A stretch of 16,501 bases of DNA from an uncultured bacterium (GTDB lineage Bacteria; Bacillota; Clostridia; Lachnospirales; Lachnospiraceae). Shown in pieces: positions 1-5,406 of the stretch (its first letter is position 1; every line of letters begins with the position of its first letter). A model generated the notes under the pieces. That model had not been told where the DNA came from. It was given only the letters and a program-made list of their open reading frames with translations, and did no database searches. The stretch covers positions 1-16,501 of the forward strand of contig CAJMQQ010000057.1 in assembly GCA_905215625.1 (NCBI GenBank). Direction: 5' to 3'. The position numbers and the translations under genes are program-made.

Positions 1-1
1 C

Positions 2-766
2 CAGAGAAACCCAACGGTAAAATCGGAGATTCAGATGCGTAATTTTGAAGCCAGCATTCCGGTCGGATTCTTTACCTATCCAATCAGCCAGGCTGCAGAT
101 ATTACTGCATTCCAGGCAACTACCGTACCGGTAGGCGAAGATCAGATGCCAATGCTGGAACAGACCAGAGAGATTGTCCACAAGTTTAATACTGTATATG
201 GCGAGACTCTGACTATGCCGGATATTCTGCTTCCGGACAATAAGGCCTGCCTGCGTCTTCCTGGCACAGACGGAAAGGCCAAGATGAGCAAATCTCTTGG
301 AAACTGCATCTACTTATCTGATACAGAGGCAGAAGTAAAGAAAAAGATTATGTCTATGTTTACAGATCCAAACCATCTGCGGGTAGAAGATCCGGGACAG
401 GTAGAAGGCAATCCGGTATTTATTTATCTGGATGCATTCTGCAGAGACGAGCATTTTGCAAAATACCTGCCGGATTATCAGAATCTGGACGAATTAAAAG
501 CCCATTACACCAGAGGCGGTCTGGGCGATGTTAAAGTTAAGAAGTTCTTAAATGCCGTATTACAGGAAGAGTTAGAGCCAATCCGCCAGAGAAGAAAAGA
601 GTGGGAGAAACGGATTCCGGAGGTTTACCGGATTTTAGAAGAAGGAAGTAAAAAGGCAGAAGCGGTTGCTGCAAAGACCTTAGCTTCCGTAAAGCGTTCT
701 ATGAAGATTAATTATTTTGAAGATCAGGAACTGATTGCAGAACAGGCAAAACGGTTCGCAGAATAA
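2..766 (+). CDS. trpS: Tryptophanyl-tRNA synthetase, C-terminal part (5' end outside window)
   Basis: Class I aminoacyl-tRNA synthetase that charges tRNA-Trp in the cytoplasm. The reading frame is open from base 2, so the ATG at 35 is internal: the residues before it (RNPTVKSEIQ) continue into MRNFEASIPVGF, a stretch typical of TrpRS. The KMSKS ATP-binding loop is intact at bases 281-295 and is followed by LGNCIYLSD. The C-terminal part (GGLGDVKVKKFL, then a helical tail with EPIRQRRKEWE) also fits the family. About 254 residues are visible; the family usually has 330-350, so roughly 80-95 residues including the HIGH motif lie upstream of the window. It ends at its own terminator, so it is not cotranscribed with the sigma-factor gene downstream. 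Confidence 0.95.
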   Translation, partial: QRNPTVKSEIQMRNFEASIPVGFFTYPISQAADITAFQATTVPVGEDQMPMLEQTREIVHKFNTVYGETLTMPDILLPDNKACLRLPGTDGKAKMSKSLGNCIYLSDTEAEVKKKIMSMFTDPNHLRVEDPGQVEGNPVFIYLDAFCRDEHFAKYLPDYQNLDELKAHYTRGGLGDVKVKKFLNAVLQEELEPIRQRRKEWEKRIPEVYRILEEGSKKAEAVAAKTLASVKRSMKINYFEDQELIAEQAKRFAE

Positions 767-774
767 GCATAAAG

Positions 775-808
775 ATACCGGATTCTTAAAATGGAATCCG
801 GTATTTTT
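775..808 (+). terminator. Rho-independent terminator after trpS
   Basis: A perfect 11-bp inverted repeat, ATACCGGATTC at 775-785 and GAATCCGGTAT at 794-804, with an 8-base loop, runs directly into TTTT. It lies 8 bases after the trpS stop codon. The end of the T-tract abuts the -35 element of the next promoter. Confidence 0.9.
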
Positions 809-809
809 A

Positions 810-836
810 TGAAACTTTTCCCCTGATCCTGCCGTC
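810..836 (+). promoter_or_regulatory. ECF-type promoter, probably autoregulatory
   Basis: TGAAAC (810-815), a 17-base spacer and CGTC (833-836, followed by TAAT) match the -35/-10 pattern of Bacillus-type ECF sigma factors such as SigV, SigW and SigM (TGAAAC, 16-17 bases, CGTC). It lies 30 bases upstream of the ECF sigma-factor start codon. The match is seen in the sequence; autoregulation by the adjacent gene product is inferred from how such loci are usually organised. Confidence 0.75.
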
Positions 837-866
837 TAATAGATAGAAAACAAAAAGGAGGATACA

Positions 867-1361
867 ATGACCGAAAGAGCGGATGAAAAAATCCAGCAGG
901 TTCTTTTGGAACACTATGATAAGTATTACCGGCTGGCTTACAGCTATGTAGGCAATCAGGCAGACGCCCTGGATATTGTTCAGGAAAGCGCTTATAAAGC
1001 CATTCGAGATTCCGGGAAAGTGGAGAATGAGAACTATATTTACACCTGGATTTATCGAATTGTGGTAAATACCGCCATAGATATGCTGCGAAAACGGAAA
1101 AAAGAGGGGATGAACACCCAAATTGAAGACTATGAAATGCCAGTAGAAGATTCCTATTCGGATCCAGACTTGGCAGTTGCCTTAAGCCGCCTGAAGGAAG
1201 AAGAACGGCTTGTAATTACGCTCCGGTATTTTGAAGAACTGAGTCTGGAAGAAATCTCCGATATCACTGGAGAACCGCTAAGCACTATAAAATCCAGACT
1301 GTACCGGACGTTAAAAAAGCTTCGGGTGGATTTAGAAGAAGGCGCATTTGCAGGAGTTTAG
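867..1361 (+). CDS. ECF-family RNA polymerase sigma factor, SigV-like
   Basis: Alternative sigma factor of the extracytoplasmic-function class, 164 aa, the usual size. Region 2 covers about residues 10-80 (YRLAYSYVGNQADALDIVQESAYKA, then NYIYTWIYRIVVNTAIDMLRKRKK). Region 4 covers about 104-155, with the helix-turn-helix LSLEEISDITGEPLSTIKSRLYRTLKKLR. There is no region 1.1 or 3. The ATG at 867 is preceded by AAGGAGG at 855-861. The gene sits 14 bases upstream of an RsiV-like anti-sigma gene and behind an ECF-type promoter. This arrangement matches sigV-rsiV of Bacillus and Clostridioides, where the pair responds to lysozyme. The ECF class is certain from sequence; the SigV-like subtype rests on the partner and the promoter. 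Confidence 0.92.
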   Translation: MTERADEKIQQVLLEHYDKYYRLAYSYVGNQADALDIVQESAYKAIRDSGKVENENYIYTWIYRIVVNTAIDMLRKRKKEGMNTQIEDYEMPVEDSYSDPDLAVALSRLKEEERLVITLRYFEELSLEEISDITGEPLSTIKSRLYRTLKKLRVDLEEGAFAGV

Positions 1362-1375
1362 AAAGGAGAGACAGG

Positions 1376-2284
1376 ATGAAAGAAAATACTATCCGCGATT
1401 TAAAACGCCAGTATGACCAGATTCCGGTTCCACCGGAAGCAAAGGAACGGATTCTTTTGGGAATCCAACAGGCAAAAGAAGAGAACGAAGAACAAATGCG
1501 GACTCAGAAGACCCAGAATATGACACCATTCAGACAGACGAAGAAAGGACTTGTGATGATTATGATAAAAAGAACCGCCGCTACCGCAGCTGCAGCCGTC
1601 GCAGCTGTTACCATTTTAGTAAATGTAAGCCCTTCCGTAGCTATGGCTATGGGAAAACTTCCGATTATCGGACCAATTGCCCAGGTCGTAACATTCCGGA
1701 CTTATGAATCCAAAGAAGGAGGCTTTGAAGCGGAAATTAAAGTTCCGGAAATTGTCTCCGAACAGGGTTCTGAAACCGCCAATAAAGCCATTGAAGAATA
1801 TGCAGATGAATTAATTGCCCAGTATGAAGCAGATTTAAAGGCTTCGGAGGGAGGCGGTTTCCAGTCCGTTACCTCAACCTGGGACGTTCCTTTTGAAAGT
1901 GAGAATCTGCTCAGCATCCGGATTTACACCGAATTGGCAATGGCCAGCACAGAACAGCGGATTAAAATTTTTAACATTGATAAAACCACTGGCAATATCG
2001 TTACCTTATTGGATCTGTTGAAAGGAGATAGCGAAAAGCTGACAGCTATTGGAGAAAACATTAAAACCCAGATGCGGGAACAGATGGCGGCTGATAACAG
2101 TAAATCCTATTTCCTGGACATGGATTTAGAAGACAGCAACTTTAAAGGTCTAAAAGGGGAAGAAGATTTTTACTTGAATAAAGACGGAAGACTGGTAATT
2201 TCCTTTGACGAGTATGAAGTGGCGCCTGGCTATATGGGAGCCGTTGAATTTATCATTCCCCTGGATGTAACAGGAGAATTTTAG
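1376..2284 (+). CDS. RsiV-like membrane anti-sigma factor (DUF3298/DUF4163-type extracellular domain)
   Basis: A 302-aa single-pass membrane protein predicted to hold the upstream sigma factor at the membrane. Residues 1-60 form a charged cytoplasmic segment (IRDLKRQYDQIPVPPEAKERILLGI). A hydrophobic Ala-rich helix covers about 66-88, and the rest is extracellular. The helix is followed by SVAMAMG, whose AMA at 89-91 fits a signal-peptidase site; B. subtilis RsiV undergoes its first cleavage at such a site when it binds lysozyme. LPIIGPIAQVVTFRTY (95-110) and the C-terminal LNKDGRLVISFDEYEVAPGYMG (267-288) are typical of RsiV/DUF3298 proteins. The ATG follows AAAGGAGAG at 1362-1370. An internal ATG run at residue 61 could be mistaken for a start, but it would remove the sigma-binding part. 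The lysozyme ligand is inferred by analogy only. Confidence 0.82.
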   Translation: MKENTIRDLKRQYDQIPVPPEAKERILLGIQQAKEENEEQMRTQKTQNMTPFRQTKKGLVMIMIKRTAATAAAAVAAVTILVNVSPSVAMAMGKLPIIGPIAQVVTFRTYESKEGGFEAEIKVPEIVSEQGSETANKAIEEYADELIAQYEADLKASEGGGFQSVTSTWDVPFESENLLSIRIYTELAMASTEQRIKIFNIDKTTGNIVTLLDLLKGDSEKLTAIGENIKTQMREQMAADNSKSYFLDMDLEDSNFKGLKGEEDFYLNKDGRLVISFDEYEVAPGYMGAVEFIIPLDVTGEF

Positions 2285-2285
2285 A

Positions 2286-2359
2286 CCTAATCAAGTTTTC
2301 CAGCTCAAACCGATTAGGCTTTTGGCGAAGTGCTTATTGCAGCACTTCGCTATTTTTTT
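2286..2359 (+). terminator. Tandem hairpins ending the sigma/anti-sigma operon
   Basis: The first hairpin pairs CCTAATC (2286-2292) with GATTAGG (2312-2318) and is followed by CTTTT. The second is stronger: GCGAAGTGCT (2325-2334) pairs perfectly with AGCACTTCGC (2341-2350) around a 6-base loop, followed by TA and seven T residues. The second is a textbook intrinsic terminator; the first may assist or be incidental. Confidence 0.88.
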
Positions 2360-2377
2360 GCTGTCAGCATTTCCGGA

Positions 2378-2406
2378 TTGACAAATTTTCCAGACTGTTT
2401 TATAAT
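2378..2406 (+). promoter_or_regulatory. Perfect consensus sigma-A promoter of the GntR/ABC operon
   Basis: TTGACA at 2378-2383 and TATAAT at 2401-2406 are separated by exactly 17 bases. Such a strong promoter needs repression to be shut off, which fits the palindrome just downstream and the repressor encoded as the first gene. Confidence 0.9.
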
Positions 2407-2409
2407 CAT

Positions 2410-2433
2410 ACTGTAATACATAAGTATAACAGT
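2410..2433 (+). promoter_or_regulatory. Imperfect palindrome at the transcription start, candidate GntR (YtrA-type) operator
   Basis: A 24-base inverted repeat with outer arms ACTGT (2410-2414) and ACAGT (2429-2433). Ten of the twelve positions in each half pair; the two mismatched positions are A opposed to A. It starts 3 bases after the -10 hexamer, so a bound repressor would cover the start site. The palindrome is seen directly; the assignment to the adjacent regulator is inference. Confidence 0.65.
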
Positions 2434-2447
2434 AATGAGGTGAGACC

Positions 2448-2801
2448 ATGGGATTTCAGGACAATGTTCCGATTTATGTACAGATAGCTGATGAGATTAA
2501 ACGGGAAATTATCAGCGGAGAGCTGAACGCTTTGGATAAACTGTCCTCTATCCGGGAGTATTCTGCCAGGTACCAGGTAACCGCCCTGACCATCCAGCGG
2601 GCAGTCGCTCTTTTAGAGTCCGAGGGGATTATTACGGCCAGAAAGGGAGTAGGAAGCTTTGTAAATCCGGATGCACCGGCCCGTTTGCGTGATGGGATGG
2701 TAGCAGAAGAAGTACAGGGATTTCTCCATCGCATGAGGAAGATGGGATTTAGCGAAGAACAAATTCTGCAAAAAGTAAAGGAGGGGTTGTCCCATGAGTG
2801 A
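2448..2801 (+). CDS. GntR-family transcriptional regulator, short YtrA type
   Basis: Small DNA-binding repressor, 117 aa, the length of the YtrA subfamily, which lacks the large effector domain of other GntR proteins. The winged helix covers about residues 5-70: VPIYVQIADEIKREIISGEL, then DKLSSIREYSARYQVTALTIQRAVALLESEGII, then the wing ARKGVGSFV. The canonical DKLPS is DKLSS here. The remaining roughly 45 residues would form the short dimerisation helices. A GAGGTG ribosome-binding site at 2437-2442 supports the ATG. YtrA-type genes usually head operons of ABC exporters that they repress, as here: the gene overlaps the ATPase gene by 8 bases. The inducing signal is unknown; cell-wall-active peptides are typical for the family. 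Confidence 0.9.
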   Translation: MGFQDNVPIYVQIADEIKREIISGELNALDKLSSIREYSARYQVTALTIQRAVALLESEGIITARKGVGSFVNPDAPARLRDGMVAEEVQGFLHRMRKMGFSEEQILQKVKEGLSHE

Positions 2802-3456
2802 AACTGCAATCTGCATTGAACATCTCAGCAAAAGTTATTTGAATACTCCGATTTTTTCCGACTTGTCTGCCAAGTTTCCGCCCGGAAGAATCATTGGGCT
2901 TCTTGGGGAAAATGGAATCGGAAAAACAACGCTGTTAAAGATTATGGCAGGACTTGTAAAGCCGGATACCGGACGGGTAGTGCTTCCAGATGCTTCCTGG
3001 CTGTTTTCACCCCAGGATTTTTACCCGTTTTTTCGGATAAAAGACAGCATTCAGTACTATGAAGATTTTTATCCGGATTTTGATAAAGAAAACTGCATAC
3101 GGCTGCTGGAGAATTGGAAAATGCCCTTAGAACGGAAGATTCGTCATCTGTCCAGAGGAGAAGCAGAACGGGTATGCCTGTTTTTGTCCCTCTGCCGCAA
3201 GGTTCCTCTTTATTTCATGGATGAGCCAGCCGCCGGTTTTGATGTAACGTTAAAGCGGGATCTGGTGCGGATTCTGCTGTCTGAGCTGGAAGAAGACGCG
3301 ACAGTTATTCTGGCTACTCATCTTTTGCGGGATTTCGGAGATTTGTTCGATACCCTGGCGATTATGACCAGGAATGGAATCTGTATGGCAGATGCCGATG
3401 CAGTCCGCGAACAAGGAATGTCCGTTGAAGAGTATTATCTGGAGGTGATTGCATGA
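2794..3456 (+). CDS. ABC transporter ATP-binding protein, YtrB/BcrA-like
   Basis: A 220-aa cytoplasmic nucleotide-binding subunit, short for the family. Walker A is GENGIGKTT at 38-46, the Q-loop glutamine is Q74, Walker B is LYFMDE at 139-144 with catalytic E144, the D-loop is AAGFD at 146-150, and the switch histidine is H176 (ATHLLRD). The signature is LSRGE (119-123) instead of LSGGQ, with Arg replacing the first Gly and Glu the Gln. Such degenerate signatures occur in ATPases downstream of YtrA-type regulators. A strong AAAGGAGGGG (2777-2786) precedes the ATG. It overlaps the regulator gene by 8 bases and the next membrane gene by 4 (ATGA), so translation is coupled. The likely partner is the membrane protein downstream; the substrate is not predictable from sequence. 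Confidence 0.9.
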   Translation: MSETAICIEHLSKSYLNTPIFSDLSAKFPPGRIIGLLGENGIGKTTLLKIMAGLVKPDTGRVVLPDASWLFSPQDFYPFFRIKDSIQYYEDFYPDFDKENCIRLLENWKMPLERKIRHLSRGEAERVCLFLSLCRKVPLYFMDEPAAGFDVTLKRDLVRILLSELEEDATVILATHLLRDFGDLFDTLAIMTRNGICMADADAVREQGMSVEEYYLEVIA

Positions 3457-4133
3457 ATACAAGGATTTCTGTCAGAAAGGCTACGATGAAATGGGAACTC
3501 CGGAAACGTCTGGAAATCTGCTGGCGTCCGTTTCTGCTTATGACTGCCATACTGGCAGTTCACGCCTATATGACAATACCGGAAACGATACAGCCGGTTT
3601 TTCTTACCCTTCCATCGATTATTTTCGTTATGATAGGCTGGTATTTCTTTTTAGTATACCCGATTACCTCTCTGCTCAGTAATTTCCGCGAACCCTATGG
3701 GGACTTAGAAAGAGCTGTGCCAAGACCCTTTCTTCAGACGCTGGTTCTCCGGATATTGCTGACCCTGCCCATCTGCTTTTTCACGCTTGCGGCCATGAAT
3801 CTGGAAAGTCTGGCATTACGCCGGTTTGGAACAGAAGCGGTAACGTATCTGCCGTTTTCTATTTCATTTGGCGAGATGCTGTCAAAAGTCTGGAGAGTGG
3901 GCATTATTTTTCCTATAACCGCAGTGTTTACCTGGCTGTTGTCACAGATCTGGTTTCCGAAAAAACTTTGGGTAGAAGTTTCTGCAATTCTTCTCTTTTT
4001 AATTTTGATGCTGTTCCATGACCTGTGTTTTACCATGGTACTCCGGACCCAGAACCTATGGTTAAACGCTGCAATGGAACTTGGATATGTTGGATTACTT
4101 TTATTGGGAGCGTGGAAATGCTATGAACGATAA
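3453..4133 (+). CDS. Hydrophobic membrane protein, probable ABC transporter permease subunit
   Basis: A 226-aa polytopic protein with about six hydrophobic segments, near residues 25-42, 49-72, 96-116, 143-166, 174-194 and 206-223, and a basic N-terminus (MNTRISVRKATMKWELRKRLE) expected on the cytoplasmic side. No soluble domain is visible. The ATG follows GGAGGTGA at 3441-3448 and overlaps the ATPase stop codon. The role as permease rests on topology and on its position after the ATPase; the sequence itself matches no permease motif that I recognise. A different membrane role linked to the peptidase-like protein downstream is possible. Confidence 0.75.
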   Translation: MNTRISVRKATMKWELRKRLEICWRPFLLMTAILAVHAYMTIPETIQPVFLTLPSIIFVMIGWYFFLVYPITSLLSNFREPYGDLERAVPRPFLQTLVLRILLTLPICFFTLAAMNLESLALRRFGTEAVTYLPFSISFGEMLSKVWRVGIIFPITAVFTWLLSQIWFPKKLWVEVSAILLFLILMLFHDLCFTMVLRTQNLWLNAAMELGYVGLLLLGAWKCYER

Positions 4134-4644
4134 CCGGATTATAAATTCCAAACGGATCCGCCAGTATATGGGACTGTTTTTTGCCCTGGCTGCATACTAT
4201 CTGATCCATGAAGGGGCGCATATGTGTTATGCGCTCTTTTTAGGAGTCTTTCAAAAGCTGCGCTTTCTGGGACTGGGAGTCCAGGTGGACGTATATCATG
4301 AAACCATGAGCAGCGTCCAGTTAGGAATCTTTTGCCTGGCAGGGCCAGGAGCCTCTCTTGCTGCGGGATTTCTTCTTGTCTTTTTTTCAAAAACCATCTG
4401 CCGGGCAAAATCCAGACTTTTCAAAGCCGGTATGTACTATATGACCTTAACCATGCTGCTGTTAGATCCCTTATATTTAAGCATTCTATATCCGCTCTTT
4501 GGCGGCGGAGACATGAATGGAATCAGACTTCTGATTCCAGAAGCCTTTGCAAGGCTAATATTTGGGTGTTTATTTCTTGCAAATGTCTGTTTGCTCCGGA
4601 AAAAGATCATTCCCCAGTATCAGAAGGCATTTAAAGACTGGTAA
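4123..4644 (+). CDS. Small membrane protein with HEGAH motif, M50-like (site-2-protease-type) putative metallopeptidase
   Basis: A 173-aa polytopic protein. The first hydrophobic helix (about 17-41) contains HEGAH at 29-33, an HExxH zinc motif inside a membrane segment as in M50 intramembrane peptidases. Another M50-like feature is LAGPGAS at 72-78, resembling the GP motif that follows in the family. Candidate third metal ligands are D115 (LLLDPLYLS) or D130 (GGGDMNG); neither forms the classic LDG motif. No PDZ or CBS domain is present. I chose the ATG at 4123 (RBS-like GGGAG at 4106-4110); an in-frame TTG at 4081 would add 14 residues but has no good ribosome-binding site. The start lies inside the last codons of the preceding gene (11-base overlap), so it belongs to the GntR/ABC operon. 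Activity is unproven; it could be a non-catalytic relative or a transporter-associated subunit. Confidence 0.7.
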   Translation: MNDNRIINSKRIRQYMGLFFALAAYYLIHEGAHMCYALFLGVFQKLRFLGLGVQVDVYHETMSSVQLGIFCLAGPGASLAAGFLLVFFSKTICRAKSRLFKAGMYYMTLTMLLLDPLYLSILYPLFGGGDMNGIRLLIPEAFARLIFGCLFLANVCLLRKKIIPQYQKAFKDW

Positions 4645-4658
4645 GGCTTTCCTAAATA

Positions 4659-4667
4659 TGGTATAAT
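4659..4667 (+). promoter_or_regulatory. Extended -10 promoter upstream of recU
   Basis: TGG directly followed by TATAAT (4662-4667) forms an extended -10 element. The hexamer 17 bases upstream, TGGTAA at 4639-4644, is a poor -35, as is common for extended -10 promoters. Transcription would start near 4674, leaving a leader of about 115 bases before recU. No terminator separates it from the ABC operon, so read-through is possible as well. Confidence 0.6.
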
Positions 4668-4668
4668 G

Positions 4669-4787
4669 AGCCTTGTAAAGCTCCGTGCGTTCACAGAGAG
4701 CTTCATAAGGCGAACACCACATCGAGACAGCAGTCGAAATGATATACTAGCCGAAGTGATAAAAATACCGACGGAAAGGAAACATAC
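4669..4787 (+). other. Structured, non-coding leader of recU, class unknown
   Basis: The leader can fold into a hairpin: GCCTTGT (4670-4676) with ATAAGGC (4705-4711), AAGCTC (4678-4683) with GAGCTT (4698-4703), and GTG (4685-4687) with CAC (4692-4694) closing a CGTT loop. AGCCTT at 4669-4674 can also pair with AAGGCT at 4643-4648 upstream, so a read-through transcript has an alternative fold. The 3' half (about 4715-4775) is purine-rich, with only short self-complementary pieces such as TCGA at 4722-4725 and 4733-4736. I recognise no known riboswitch or T-box; there is no T-tract terminator in it. RecU translation starts after AAAGGA at 4775-4780. Confidence 0.4.
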
Positions 4788-5321
4788 ATGGGGACCTGGA
4801 ACAGCAGAGGCCTTCGCGGCTCTACGTTAGAAGATTTGATCAACCGTACCAACGACAGTTATCGGGAGAAGAAACTGGCGCTGATCCAAAAAATCCCAAC
4901 CCCGATTACTCCGATTTCCATTGATAAGCAAAGCCGTCACATTACCCTGGCATATTTTGAGCAGAAGAGTACCGTAGACTACATTGGAGCGGTTCAGGGG
5001 ATTCCGGTGTGCTTTGACGCTAAAGAATGCGCCGTAAAAACCTTTCCTCTTCAAAATATCCACCCTCATCAGATTGCTTTTATGAAAGAATTTGAAGAAC
5101 AGGGCGGGATTTCTTTTATTATCCTGTCTTTTACCACCTTAAATGAGACTTATTACCTTCCCTTCCGGGATGTATACCGGTTCTGGAGACGGATGGAAGA
5201 AGGCGGCCGTAAAAGCTTTACCTATGACGAAGTAGATAAGGCTTGGCAGATTCGTTCCCACAGAGATATGTTTATCCACTACTTAGAGCAGATACAAATG
5301 GATTTAGAAAGAAGAGATTGA
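4788..5321 (+). CDS. recU: Holliday junction resolvase RecU
   Basis: Resolves four-way DNA junctions during recombinational repair and chromosome segregation in Firmicutes. The 177-aa protein carries the family pattern in order: NSRGLRGSTLEDLINRTNDSY, QKIPTPI (35-41), KSTVDYIG (60-67, metal ligand D64), CFDAKE (75-80, ligand D77 and K79), then FPLQNIHPHQIAFM with Q95. These give the PD-(D/E)xK-type nuclease centre. It is slightly shorter than B. subtilis RecU (about 200 aa). The ATG has AAAGGA at 4775-4780. In many Firmicutes recU overlaps a penicillin-binding protein gene; here its neighbour is the histidine operon instead. The his promoter overlaps its last codons. Confidence 0.93.
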   Translation: MGTWNSRGLRGSTLEDLINRTNDSYREKKLALIQKIPTPITPISIDKQSRHITLAYFEQKSTVDYIGAVQGIPVCFDAKECAVKTFPLQNIHPHQIAFMKEFEEQGGISFIILSFTTLNETYYLPFRDVYRFWRRMEEGGRKSFTYDEVDKAWQIRSHRDMFIHYLEQIQMDLERRD

Positions 5322-5346
5322 CAGATAAAAAAACCTCTTTTATAAT
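5318..5346 (+). promoter_or_regulatory. Perfect consensus promoter of the his operon, overlapping the recU stop codon
   Basis: TTGACA at 5318-5323 and TATAAT at 5341-5346 with a 17-base spacer. The TGA stop of recU (5319-5321) lies inside the -35 element. The predicted leader from about 5353 to the hisZ start is only about 54 bases, too short for a T-box or a peptide attenuator, so control is probably by a repressor at the promoter. Confidence 0.88.
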
Positions 5347-5364
5347 AAAGCCAATTACATTATC

Positions 5365-5377
5365 AAAGTATCACTTT
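5365..5377 (+). promoter_or_regulatory. Short perfect inverted repeat downstream of the his promoter, possible operator
   Basis: AAAGT (5365-5369), ATC, ACTTT (5373-5377) is a perfect 5-bp inverted repeat about 12 bases after the expected transcription start. Its position suits a repressor site. It is short and AT-rich, so chance occurrence is quite possible. Confidence 0.3.
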
Positions 5378-5406
5378 ACCGTAGAGAAGCAAAGGAGGCG
5401 GCTTTT

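Noticed and set aside
807..1121. Open frame of 104 codons on the minus strand across the sigma-factor gene
   Set aside because: It lies opposite a well-supported ECF sigma gene, has no recognisable domain and no plausible ribosome-binding site, and covers the ECF promoter.
4081..4122. Upstream TTG start adding 14 residues to the HEGAH membrane protein
   Set aside because: It lies deep inside the preceding gene, uses a rare start codon and lacks a ribosome-binding site; the ATG at 4123 fits the overlapping layout of the operon.
4669..4787. Known riboswitch in the recU leader
   Set aside because: I compared it from memory with c-di-GMP, THF, ZTP, SAM and guanidine types and saw none of their conserved cores; it is kept only as an unassigned structured leader.
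5347..5406. T-box or histidine leader-peptide attenuator before hisZ
   Set aside because: The leader is only about 54 bases, has no terminator hairpin, no T-box core and no run of histidine codons.
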